Positions 1 through 8,179 of a stretch of 56,033 nucleotides of DNA are shown here, piece after piece. Numbering within the stretch: position 1 is the stretch's first letter; the number at the start of each line of letters is the position of its first letter. The notes under the pieces are model-generated. The model did not search any database. It was not told where the DNA came from and was given only the letters and a program-made list of their open reading frames with translations. The position numbers and the translations under genes are program-made. The DNA comes from Bacteroidota bacterium (GTDB lineage Bacteria > Bacteroidota > Bacteroidia > Bacteroidales > JAADGE01). The stretch lies in the NCBI GenBank assembly GCA_024277895.1, contig JAJRUH010000093.1, forward strand, positions 1-56,033, written 5' to 3'.

Positions 1-174
1 AATATTATCCGAAAACATATTGCAAGCCGCAAGAAGCAATGCAGGACGAATACGTTTCCCGCCCGATGCCAAAGTATATGAAATCGGTTCATAAAGACCT
101 TTCGGTTCTTTTTCTAAATTTAAAGAACTAATCTTCTGTGAAATAATATCTTGTAATTGTGAAATTGTGTACAT
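1..174 (-). CDS. Polyprenyl (farnesyl/geranylgeranyl-type) diphosphate synthase, N-terminal fragment
   Basis: The first 58 residues of a minus-strand gene that leaves the window on the left. It starts at ATG 174-172. The visible protein contains YTLASGGKRIRPALLLAAC, the N-terminal isopentenyl-diphosphate-binding region (GGKRxRP) of trans-isoprenyl diphosphate synthases; these enzymes elongate allylic diphosphates for quinone and cell-wall lipid carriers. The aspartate-rich motifs lie outside the window, so chain length cannot be judged. A second full-length homologue lies at 20722-21696, suggesting that this one is the short-chain IspA-type enzyme and the other the long-chain one; that split is inference. 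The gene is divergent from the murF-alr gene across about 95 bp, and a CAAATGTA (reverse TACATTTG) at 255-262 could be its -7 element. Confidence 0.85.
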   Translation of the reverse strand, partial: MYTISQLQDIISQKISSLNLEKEPKGLYEPISYTLASGGKRIRPALLLAACNMFSDNI

Positions 175-207
175 AAACACCTTGTAGATTTTAAAATAAT
201 TGAAAAA

Positions 208-237
208 TTGATTTTCAGATAAGAATGATTACTTTTG
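208..237 (+). promoter_or_regulatory. Bacteroidota-type promoter of murF-alr
   Basis: TTG at 208-210, 19 bases, then TACTTTTG at 230-237 match the Bacteroidota -33/-7 consensus (TTG, N19, TAnnTTTG). The motif sits 32 bases before the ATG at 270. Assignment is by consensus and spacing only. Confidence 0.55.
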
Positions 238-269
238 ATAATTACTTTATTTTACAAATGTAATAAATA

Positions 270-2423
270 ATGAATAAAATCTCTCTTGATTCCGTCTCAA
301 AAATCTTAAAAGGCAAGCTTTCGGGGAATAAAAAAATTCTTGTTTCCGAAATTATCATTGACAGTCGAAGTTTAACATCTTCGTCCGAACAGCTGTTCTT
401 TGCTCTCACGGGAAAAAATAATAACGGACATCTGTTTATTCCGGATTTATACGAAAGAGGCATAAAGAATTTTATTGTTTCGGAAATGAGGAATTCATAT
501 AATAATTTATCCGAAGCAAATTTCATCATTGTAAATAATACTTTGGATGCCCTTCATCAATTAGGACACTATTATCGAAAGCAATTTAAAAAACCTCTGA
601 TTGCTCTTGTCGGAAGCAACGGAAAAACTATTGTTAAAGAATGGCTTTTTCAACTTCTGAAAGATGATTTTAAAATTGTAAGAAGTCCGAAAAGTTATAA
701 TTCACAAACCGGAGTTCCTTTATCATTAAGTTTGCTTGATAATAATTATGATTTTGCTTTTATTGAAACCGGTATTTCCCAAAAAGGTGAAATGCAAAAA
801 TTAGAAACAATCGTAAAGCCGGATATCGGTATTTTTGTTTCTTTCGGACAAGCACATCAAGAAAACTTTTCCGATAAGAAAGAAAAAGCAGAAGAAAAAA
901 TGCAAATGATGAATGATGTCAAATCAATTGTTTATTCTTCTGATTATAAGGAGTTAACAAATATCATCTACACCAAAAATAAATACGAGAACAAAAATAA
1001 TTTCACTTGGTCAGTTAAAAATACAAACACAAATTTATACCTGAAAAGCATCAGAAAGAATCATAACTCATCAGAAATTATTACTGTTCACGAAAACAAA
1101 GAAATAACTTATCAAATTCCTTTTGTTGATGAAGCATCCGTAAAAAATTCAATGGTTTGCCTGTCTTTTCTTTTATCTCAAAATCTTTTAACCGATAATG
1201 TTCTGAAACGCTTTGCATCATTAGAACCGGTGGAAATGCGGATAGAGCAAAAACAGGGTATTAACAATTGTTTACTGATAAACGACAGTTATAATTCTGA
1301 TATTATTTCTTTAAAAATTGCTCTGGATACACTTGAATATCAATCTGTTTACAAAGACAGAACTCTTATACTTTCCGATATTTATCAAAGCGGAATTGAA
1401 GATGCTGTTTTATATCAAGAAGTAGCGGAATTTGTTAAGGCGGCAAAAATTACAAAGTTCATCGGAATCGGAAAAGCAATATCAAAACATAAACACTATT
1501 TCACGGATATAAAAAATTCATTTTTTTATCCTTCTACTCTGCAATTTTTAAATACGTTTTCAAAACATTCATTCAGAAACGAAAATATTTTACTAAAGGG
1601 CTCTCGTTACTTCAAATTTGAACAAATATCCGATATTCTGCAACTCAAAAAACACCGAACCGTTCTTGAAATTAATACAGAAGCTGTGGTTCATAATTTG
1701 AATTATTATAAATCTCTGCTGACAAATAATACAAAAATTACGGTTATGGTAAAAGCCCTGTCATACGGCAGCGGAACTTATGAAATTGCAAAACTTTTAC
1801 AACATCACAAAGTTGATTGTCTCGGAGTTGCGTTTACCGACGAAGGCGTAAAATTAAGAAATGCCGGGATTACGACCGAGATAATTGTTATGAACCCCGA
1901 TGATGACGGATTTACCGATATTGTTGATTACAATTTGGAACCCGAAATATACGGATTTCATATTTTAAATGCTTTTGCAAAAAAAACAGAAACATATACC
2001 GGCAAAAAAATGCCTGTTCACATAAAAATTGACACAGGTATGAAACGCCTCGGTTTTTGTGATTATGAAATTGATGAATTAATACAGCAGTTGAAAAATT
2101 ATCCTCAAATTTATGTAAAAACAGTTTTTTCACATCTTGCCGTCTCTGACGAACCCGATGATGATGAATTTACAAAAAAACAAATTTCTAAATTCAAAAA
2201 AATAAGCAAAAAAATTATTTCTGAATTGGGTTACCCTATTGACAGACATATCTTAAATTCGTCAGGAATTGAACGTTTTCCTGAAGCAAATTTTGAAATG
2301 GTTCGGCTCGGTATCGGACTTTACGGTTTTGGTTTTAATCAAGATAAATTAATGAACGTAAGCACTTTAAAAACACGGAATATAAAAATTAAAAAAGTAA
2401 AAAAAGGCGAAACCGTAGGTTAA
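270..2423 (+). CDS. MurF-Alr fusion, interrupted: complete MurF part plus N-terminal half of alanine racemase
   Basis: Bifunctional cell-wall enzyme typical of Bacteroidota. Residues 1 to about 455 are MurF (UDP-MurNAc-tripeptide:D-Ala-D-Ala ligase), with an N-terminal substrate domain, the ATP loop ALVGSNGKT near residues 110-118 and the C-terminal INDSYNS motif near 350. From about residue 463 the protein is alanine racemase (Alr), with the PLP-binding lysine in VMVKALSYGSG (Lys495) and the TIM-barrel segments HIKIDTGMKRLGF, VFSHLA and MVRLGIGLYG. The reading frame ends at TAA 2421-2423, exactly where the family motif VGYGR needs tyrosine (VG-stop-GR). The same frame continues with normal Alr sequence to 2738. 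MurF should be intact. Racemase activity should be lost unless the stop is read through or is a sequencing error. ATG 270 is chosen because the protein begins directly with the MurF N-terminal domain and a promoter lies just upstream. Confidence 0.9.
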   Translation: MNKISLDSVSKILKGKLSGNKKILVSEIIIDSRSLTSSSEQLFFALTGKNNNGHLFIPDLYERGIKNFIVSEMRNSYNNLSEANFIIVNNTLDALHQLGHYYRKQFKKPLIALVGSNGKTIVKEWLFQLLKDDFKIVRSPKSYNSQTGVPLSLSLLDNNYDFAFIETGISQKGEMQKLETIVKPDIGIFVSFGQAHQENFSDKKEKAEEKMQMMNDVKSIVYSSDYKELTNIIYTKNKYENKNNFTWSVKNTNTNLYLKSIRKNHNSSEIITVHENKEITYQIPFVDEASVKNSMVCLSFLLSQNLLTDNVLKRFASLEPVEMRIEQKQGINNCLLINDSYNSDIISLKIALDTLEYQSVYKDRTLILSDIYQSGIEDAVLYQEVAEFVKAAKITKFIGIGKAISKHKHYFTDIKNSFFYPSTLQFLNTFSKHSFRNENILLKGSRYFKFEQISDILQLKKHRTVLEINTEAVVHNLNYYKSLLTNNTKITVMVKALSYGSGTYEIAKLLQHHKVDCLGVAFTDEGVKLRNAGITTEIIVMNPDDDGFTDIVDYNLEPEIYGFHILNAFAKKTETYTGKKMPVHIKIDTGMKRLGFCDYEIDELIQQLKNYPQIYVKTVFSHLAVSDEPDDDEFTKKQISKFKKISKKIISELGYPIDRHILNSSGIERFPEANFEMVRLGIGLYGFGFNQDKLMNVSTLKTRNIKIKKVKKGETVG

Positions 2424-2738
2424 GGCAGAAAATGGACGGCAAATAAAGATACAAAAATCGCAATTTTACCGATAGGATATGCTGACGGATTTAGCCGTGC
2501 ATTAAGTAACGGAGTCGGAGAAGTGTTAATAAAAAACATAAAAATTCCGATAATCGGAAATGTTTGTATGGATATGTGTATGGCTGATATCGGAAGTCTA
2601 AATGCTGAAGAAGGCGATGAAGTAATAATTTTCGGAGATAAATATCCGGCAAGTGAAATTGCAAAAAAACTTAATACGATACCATATGAAATTATTTCAG
2701 GTATTTCGGAACGAGTAAAACGCATTTATTTAGGATGA
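2424..2738 (+). pseudogene. C-terminal remainder of alanine racemase beyond the in-frame stop
   Basis: The frame of the murF-alr gene reads on after the TAA with GRKWTANKDTKIAILPIGYADGFSRAL and then NVCMDMCMADIG, ending at TGA 2736-2738. These are the alanine racemase C-terminal beta domain and catalytic-tyrosine region (PIGYADG) and the substrate-side CMDM motif. No frameshift is needed: one base change turning Tyr TAT or TAC into TAA explains everything. An internal ATG at 2586 and a TTG-type start at 2523 exist, but a free C-terminal piece without the PLP lysine cannot be an enzyme. The whole locus (270-2738) would encode about 822 residues, the usual length for the fusion. Confidence 0.85.
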
Positions 2739-2839
2739 TAAAACAATTATCAACATCTTCCGAAAACAAAATTTTTATTCTTAAATACTCCGGAAATTCA
2801 CTTTTCTTCAGAAAACAACAGATAATTAAATATATTCCT

Positions 2840-2847
2840 TACCTTTG
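2840..2847 (+). promoter_or_regulatory. Promoter -7 element upstream of the DEAD-box helicase
   Basis: TACCTTTG fits TAnnTTTG and lies 73 bases before the chosen helicase start, implying a 5' leader of about 65 nt. This supports a start at 2921 rather than at 2735, because the upstream start would lie before the promoter. Confidence 0.5.
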
Positions 2848-2920
2848 CAACCTATTTAAATCTTACCTTTTCAAAATACCCCTCCATTATTTTTCTCAGG
2901 TAAACAAAATTAACAGATTA

Positions 2921-4174
2921 ATGAAATTTGAAAATATGAATATTATTGAGCCGATATTAAAGGCTCTTAAAGATAAAAATTATACCGAACCTACAAGCAT
3001 TCAAACACAAGCAATTCCGATTATTCTCAAAGGAAATGATGTTCTCGGCAGTGCTCAAACAGGAACGGGAAAAACCGCTGCATTTGCGATTCCGATTATT
3101 CAACACATATACAATACAGAAGTACAACAAGGCGGAAAAATTAAAATAAAAGCTCTGATTGTAACACCGACAAGAGAACTTGCAATTCAAATTGACGACA
3201 ACATCAAAGAATATGGAAAATATACACATACGAAGCATACCGTTATTTTCGGCGGTGTAAAACAGGGCAAACAGGTCGATAAATTAAGAAGCGGAGTACA
3301 TATTCTTACGGCAACACCCGGCAGATTATTAGATCTTATAAATCAAGGATTTGTCAGATTAAACGAACTTGATATTTTTGTTCTTGACGAAGCAGACAGA
3401 ATGCTCGATATGGGATTTATTCACGATATTCGAAAAATTATAAAATTGTTGCCTTATAAAAGACAATCCTTATTTTTTTCTGCCACAATGCCGAGAAATA
3501 TTGTTGAACTTTCTTCTAAAATTTTAAAAAATCCAAAAAAAATTGAAGTAAATCCGGTTTCATCTACGGCTGAAACTATCCGGCAATATGTATATTTCAC
3601 AAATAAATCAACAAAAAAAGATTTGCTTTTACACATTCTTCAAAATATTGAAAATGAGCAAGTTTTATTGTTTTCAAGAACCAAACACGGTGCCGACAAA
3701 ATTGCACGGAATCTTAAAAAACACAAAATAAATTCCGCTGCCATCCACGGAGACAAAGCACAAAATAATCGTCAGAAAGTATTAAAACAATTTAAAGCCG
3801 AAGAAATAAGAGTATTAGTTGCTACCGACATAGCAGCAAGAGGCATTGACATTCAAAAGCTTAAATATGTTATAAATTATGATATTCCGAATGTTGCGGA
3901 AGATTACGTTCACAGAATCGGACGTTCCGGAAGAGCCGGGGAAGCGGGAAATTCAATTTCAATATGCGAACCGGAAGAAAATGTTTACATCAGAGATATT
4001 GAAAAATTAATAAATCTTAAAATTCAGGTCGTAAAAGATAATCCTTTTCCGCAAACCGAAAAACCTATGACACAAGCCGAGAAAAAAGAATTTGAGAAAG
4101 AAAAACAAAGACGAAAGCAAGAGTTTTTTGCAAACAGGAAAAAAAAGCAGGGAAATAATTACAGACGGAGATAG
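2921..4174 (+). CDS. DEAD-box ATP-dependent RNA helicase (RhlE-like)
   Basis: 417 residues. It unwinds RNA duplexes in the cytoplasm, in ribosome assembly, mRNA decay or cold adaptation. Motifs in order: Q motif (EPTSIQTQAIP), motif I AQTGTGKT, Ia TPTRELA, Ib TPGRLLD, II LDEADRMLDMGF, III FFSATMP, then the second RecA-like domain with IV (LLFSRTK), V ATDIAARGID and VI HRIGRSGRAG. It ends in a basic Lys/Arg/Gln tail typical of RNA-binding tails. The open frame extends upstream to 2735, but those 62 residues are non-conserved and precede a promoter motif, so ATG 2921 (MKFENMNIIEPI) is preferred. The family is certain; RhlE is suggested by compact architecture and motif wording. Confidence 0.93.
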   Translation: MKFENMNIIEPILKALKDKNYTEPTSIQTQAIPIILKGNDVLGSAQTGTGKTAAFAIPIIQHIYNTEVQQGGKIKIKALIVTPTRELAIQIDDNIKEYGKYTHTKHTVIFGGVKQGKQVDKLRSGVHILTATPGRLLDLINQGFVRLNELDIFVLDEADRMLDMGFIHDIRKIIKLLPYKRQSLFFSATMPRNIVELSSKILKNPKKIEVNPVSSTAETIRQYVYFTNKSTKKDLLLHILQNIENEQVLLFSRTKHGADKIARNLKKHKINSAAIHGDKAQNNRQKVLKQFKAEEIRVLVATDIAARGIDIQKLKYVINYDIPNVAEDYVHRIGRSGRAGEAGNSISICEPEENVYIRDIEKLINLKIQVVKDNPFPQTEKPMTQAEKKEFEKEKQRRKQEFFANRKKKQGNNYRRR

Positions 4175-4222
4175 GGCTGTATCTTCGTAAAAGTTTATAA
4201 CAATATTTCCCCGGAATTAAGT

Positions 4223-6001
4223 TTACTGCTCTTTAATCCAATTTACCAACCCTCTTTTTTTAATAATTTGCATTAATTTTTCCGGTAAAGGGGCAAAATT
4301 AAATTGTTTCCCTCCTACGGTAATGTTTGAATTATCAAAATCAATATCAACTTTGTCCCCGGGTTTATATGCTTCAACCGCCTGAGGGTGAACTATAAGC
4401 AAAAGTCCTTGATTTATTGAAGAGCGATAAAAAATACGATTAATCGATTTTACGATAACTGCCTTAACACCCAAATATGAAAGCCCTACGGCAGGATGCT
4501 CGCGCGAACTTCCGCAACCGAAATTATCTCCCGCAATTATTATATCGTCTTTTTGTGCGTTTTTATGAAAGTCCGGGTCAAATCCGGCAAAAAGATGCGG
4601 AATAATTGTCTCGGGTTCAGAACTTAACACTTTATATGTCAAATTTCCCGCAAACATTTGGTCTGTATTCAAATCGTCAACATCGGCATAATTCCAGACA
4701 CCGTTTTCCGTCCTTCTGTTTTCATTTTTCGAAATCGTAAGAGTTGCACTTTGTTCTTTTTTATAGAGAAATTTATCATTTTTATCAAAACCGTAAGCTG
4801 CGGTTATTTCTCCTTTAATTGCCGATGCCGCAACATTCGCAGGCGAAGCCAGATAAATACTTGCATTTTTATTCCCCATTCTTCCGAGAAAATTTCTGTT
4901 TGCAGTAGAAATAACATTATATCCGTCGGCGGGAATTCCTTGCCCCGTACCCAAACAAGGACCGCAAGAAGCAGATAAAACATTTGCACCGGCTTCAAGA
5001 AATATTTCTATCAAACCTTCTTTCATAGCTTGCAGATAAATTTTTTGCGAAGCCGGAGTTACCAAAAGTTGAAAACCTTCGGCAATTTTTTTGCCTTTCA
5101 AAATTTCGGCAGCTTGTCGCAAATCTTCAATTCTTCCGTTAGTGCAGGTTCCTATAAATCCTTGCTGTAACGGTGTTCCGGAAACTTCGGCAAGAGCTTT
5201 TACATTATCGACATAGTGCGGTGCAGCAACAACCGGATACAATTCATCAAGATTTATTTCAATTTCTTTTGCATATACGGCATCTTCATCTGCCCAAATC
5301 CCGTCAATTTCTTTTTTCCCGTAAAATTCTGCCAAAACCTCATCGGGAGGAAAAACAGCATTTTTTGCTCCCATTTCCGAAGCTAAATTTGCCAAAGTCA
5401 TTCTTTCGGAAATTCCGAGAGTTTTAACCCCGTTTCCGTGATATTCAATTGACATATAATTTGCTCCGTCGGAACCTATCATTCCTATTATCCACAAAGA
5501 AATATCTTTTGCATAAACACCTTTTCTCAATTTTCCTTTCAAGGTAACTTTCATACTTTCCGGAACACGAAACCACGTTTCGCCCCTTTTCCATAGTCCT
5601 GCAGCTTCGGTTCTGTCAATTCCCGCCGCAAGAGCATTGAAAGCTCCGGCTGTGCAAGTATGACTGTCGCTTCCGACAATTATCATTTTAGGCTCGGCGT
5701 GATACGACATAATTTGATGACAAATACCCTTCCCGGCATCATAAAATTTCTTTATTCCCTGCTCTTTTACAATATCTCTGATTGTTTGGTATTGCGTAGC
5801 CAAAGCTGCAGTTGTCGGCGGAGCATTATGGTCTAACACGATTAACAGTTGATTGGGGTCGGCAACTTTTGTTCCGCCCATTTTTTCAAAAGTTTTTTTT
5901 ATGCTTGAAGTATTGTCGTGTGTAAGAATAATATCCGGTTTTTTAAACACTACGGCACCTGTTTCGGCTCCTAAAATTTTTTCTGCAAAAGTTCTTCCCA
6001 T
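4223..6001 (-). CDS. Single-chain aconitase/3-isopropylmalate dehydratase family hydro-lyase (LeuC-like plus LeuD-like)
   Basis: 592 residues from ATG 6001; an in-frame ATG at 6049 adds 16 unlikely residues. The N-terminal 420 or so residues are the LeuC/aconitase iron-sulfur domain, with DHNAPPTT, GKGICHQ and GSDSHTCTAGAFNALAAG. The [4Fe-4S] ligand cysteines appear as Cys286 (FIGTCTNGR) and Cys346/Cys349 (SASCGPCLG). The C-terminal part is the LeuD-like swivel domain with AGDNFGCGSSREHPAVG. Most bacterial isopropylmalate isomerases are two proteins; here both parts share one chain, like aconitase but much shorter and with LeuC-like wording. No leucine genes are adjacent, so substrate (isopropylmalate, homoaconitate, dimethylmalate) remains open. 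It is convergent with the helicase gene and divergent from the gene at 6112. Confidence 0.88.
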   Translation of the reverse strand: MGRTFAEKILGAETGAVVFKKPDIILTHDNTSSIKKTFEKMGGTKVADPNQLLIVLDHNAPPTTAALATQYQTIRDIVKEQGIKKFYDAGKGICHQIMSYHAEPKMIIVGSDSHTCTAGAFNALAAGIDRTEAAGLWKRGETWFRVPESMKVTLKGKLRKGVYAKDISLWIIGMIGSDGANYMSIEYHGNGVKTLGISERMTLANLASEMGAKNAVFPPDEVLAEFYGKKEIDGIWADEDAVYAKEIEINLDELYPVVAAPHYVDNVKALAEVSGTPLQQGFIGTCTNGRIEDLRQAAEILKGKKIAEGFQLLVTPASQKIYLQAMKEGLIEIFLEAGANVLSASCGPCLGTGQGIPADGYNVISTANRNFLGRMGNKNASIYLASPANVAASAIKGEITAAYGFDKNDKFLYKKEQSATLTISKNENRRTENGVWNYADVDDLNTDQMFAGNLTYKVLSSEPETIIPHLFAGFDPDFHKNAQKDDIIIAGDNFGCGSSREHPAVGLSYLGVKAVIVKSINRIFYRSSINQGLLLIVHPQAVEAYKPGDKVDIDFDNSNITVGGKQFNFAPLPEKLMQIIKKRGLVNWIKEQ

Positions 6002-6085
6002 CTTTTTATTTTTTAGTAATTTACCGCAAATATCAAAATTTGAAAACAAATATCAAAAAAATTTAATTGAATTAATGTTCTTTTG

Positions 6086-6093
6086 TATATTTG
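6086..6093 (+). promoter_or_regulatory. Promoter -7 element upstream of the PD40/OmpA gene
   Basis: TATATTTG matches TAnnTTTG, 18 bases before the ATG at 6112. A TTG at 6067-6069 lies 16 bases upstream, slightly short of the usual 19. It likely drives 6112 and the closely spaced gene at 8180. Confidence 0.5.
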
Positions 6094-6111
6094 TAAGATA
6101 AATATTTTTAT

Positions 6112-8169
6112 ATGGGGTTAAAAATTTTTACAAAGAAAAATATTTCGGTTATTATTTCCCTGATGTTTTCAGTTATCGGATTTTCTCAAACAGCGGAATT
6201 ACTTCCCGAACCGATTAACTCTGAAAATCAAAGAACTATAGCACCTTATGTCAGTTACGACGGGAAAAGTATTGTATTCATCCGACAAACTAAGAAATTC
6301 AGACATATGTTTGAATGTAAAAAACAAGCTGACGGGAAATGGTCGTTGCCTGTTCCGATTAATTCTGTCAACGTTTATGATTCTTTAGATTATTTTATTG
6401 ATGCTCCCACATACAATCATGATGCAACTGTTATATATTTCAGCATGTTACATGATGACAGACATGCCAGTTTTGATATTTATTACACAAAAAAAGAAGA
6501 CGGTATTTGGATGAAACCTGTTAAAATGAAAGCCCCCATTAACGGTTATGCCGATGAAACAGACCCTTTTATTAGTTTTGACGGAAAATATTTATTTTTT
6601 GCCAGACGATTCGAAGATAAGGAATTTGAAGATTATGAATGTTATCAAATATATGTTTCTCAAAAAAATGATACAGCCTGGGGAATACCTAAAGCTCTGC
6701 CCAATCCGATAAACTCTGGTTGTGATCGTGCTCCGAGAATGGCTGCCGACGGAAAAACACTTTATTTTATGTCAGTAAGAGGTAATAAGAAAACCGGAAT
6801 TGATTTATATTATGCGAAAAAAATAACAAAAAATGCTTGGTTAACGCCAATTCCTATTGACACAATAAATAATTCGGAAGACGAAGCCTATCCGAGTATT
6901 CCTTTGTCCGGGAATTTTCTGTATTATCAAATAAAAAGAAAAAAGAAAAATGCAAAAGATGAAAAAGTTGTAAAATATCCGCTTCCGATTAGTTTACAAC
7001 CGGAAAAAACAACTCATTTTTACGGCTATGTAACAGATTTGAAAAGCGGCAAGCCATTGAAAGCCTCTGTTAATATTATAGACCCGAATACATCTGAAAT
7101 ATTATCGCAAGTTACTTCAGATGAAGAAACCGGAAAATACAGTCTGTTTCTGCAAAAAGGTAAAAAATATCGTATTGAAGTGTTTAATAAGAACTCATCT
7201 CATTACTTTTTTTATTTCGATGCTCGAAAAATTAATAAATTTCAGGAAATTCAAAAAAACATACAGCTTTATCAAAATGTTAACCTGATTTTAAATGTAT
7301 ATGATACCGAGATTTACGAACCAATTCCGGCAAATATTTCCGTGATTAATAAAAAAACAAATGCAAAAATACAAGTGCCGATTAAAACTCTCGGAACAGG
7401 ACGTTTTTATATTACCTTGGCAATAGGTAAAAAATATAAAATTGAAGCAGAACAGAAACACTTTAAAAATAATTCTTTTGATTTAGATTTGACCGGGGTT
7501 GTTCAATTTAGTGAATTTGAACGAGATTTGGAATTACAGGTTAAGAAAGTTGATTATGAAATTAATCTTTCAAACCAAGAAACCGGAGAAGCTGTTGAAA
7601 CTGTTGTTGAAATAACAAACCTTTCTACGAATGAAAAAATTATCAGAAAAATAAAAACCGGCAAAAACGGTAAATTAAAAATTAAATTACGTGACGGAGA
7701 ACAATATGAAATCAGCGTTAAACCAAAAGGATATGCTTTTTACAACACAACTGTAAACTTAGTTGATGAAGATGCAGATTATACCTTAAACGCAGAACTC
7801 AAACCTCTCAAAAAGAATTCTAAGGTTGAATTACACGATATAAACTTTGAAAGTAATTCTGCAGATTTGAACGAAAGTTCATATGCAGAATTAAATCAGT
7901 TATTTGAACTGTTAACCATAAACCCGCAAATGAAAGTCGAAATTTCCGCTCATACGGATGATGTGGGATCAAAAGCATACAATTTAAAATTATCCGATCG
8001 AAGAGCTGCTTCGGTAAAAGAATATTTAACCGATAACGGTATTCCGAACGAACAAATTATTTCAAAAGGATACGGAGAAAGCAGACCCGCTTATCTGCCG
8101 GTAAATACCAAAGAAAACAGAGCCAAAAACAGGCGAGTTGAATTAAAAATAATTGACATAAAATCATAA
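6112..8169 (+). CDS. PD40 beta-propeller / OmpA peptidoglycan-binding envelope protein
   Basis: 685 residues with an N-terminal signal peptide ending around GFSQ (residues 1-26). Residues 30-290 hold WD40-like PD40 repeats (AAPYVSYDGKSIVFIR, DPFISFDGKYLFFAR, APRMAADGKTLYFMS, AYPSIPLSGNFLYY). Residues about 303-570 are three successive beta-sandwich modules of carboxypeptidase-regulatory or transthyretin-like type (THFYGYVTDLKSGKPLKA, NLILNVYDTEIYEPIPA, YEINLSNQETGEAVET). The last 110 residues are an OmpA domain, with DINFESNSADL, ISAHTDDVG, LSDRRAASVKEYL and NRRVELK. Such proteins anchor outer-membrane assemblies to peptidoglycan; PorE of the T9SS has a related plan, but nothing here proves that role. 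The next gene follows after 10 bp, so the two are probably co-transcribed. Confidence 0.88.
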   Translation: MGLKIFTKKNISVIISLMFSVIGFSQTAELLPEPINSENQRTIAPYVSYDGKSIVFIRQTKKFRHMFECKKQADGKWSLPVPINSVNVYDSLDYFIDAPTYNHDATVIYFSMLHDDRHASFDIYYTKKEDGIWMKPVKMKAPINGYADETDPFISFDGKYLFFARRFEDKEFEDYECYQIYVSQKNDTAWGIPKALPNPINSGCDRAPRMAADGKTLYFMSVRGNKKTGIDLYYAKKITKNAWLTPIPIDTINNSEDEAYPSIPLSGNFLYYQIKRKKKNAKDEKVVKYPLPISLQPEKTTHFYGYVTDLKSGKPLKASVNIIDPNTSEILSQVTSDEETGKYSLFLQKGKKYRIEVFNKNSSHYFFYFDARKINKFQEIQKNIQLYQNVNLILNVYDTEIYEPIPANISVINKKTNAKIQVPIKTLGTGRFYITLAIGKKYKIEAEQKHFKNNSFDLDLTGVVQFSEFERDLELQVKKVDYEINLSNQETGEAVETVVEITNLSTNEKIIRKIKTGKNGKLKIKLRDGEQYEISVKPKGYAFYNTTVNLVDEDADYTLNAELKPLKKNSKVELHDINFESNSADLNESSYAELNQLFELLTINPQMKVEISAHTDDVGSKAYNLKLSDRRAASVKEYLTDNGIPNEQIISKGYGESRPAYLPVNTKENRAKNRRVELKIIDIKS

Positions 8170-8179
8170 TTTTCACATT

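Noticed and set aside
2735-2920. 62-residue N-terminal extension of the DEAD-box helicase
   Set aside because: Not conserved in the family and it precedes a good TAnnTTTG promoter; the Q-motif region starts right after ATG 2921.
4658-5427. Plus-strand open frames inside the aconitase-family gene
   Set aside because: They are antisense shadows; the minus-strand frame carries all iron-sulfur and swivel motifs.
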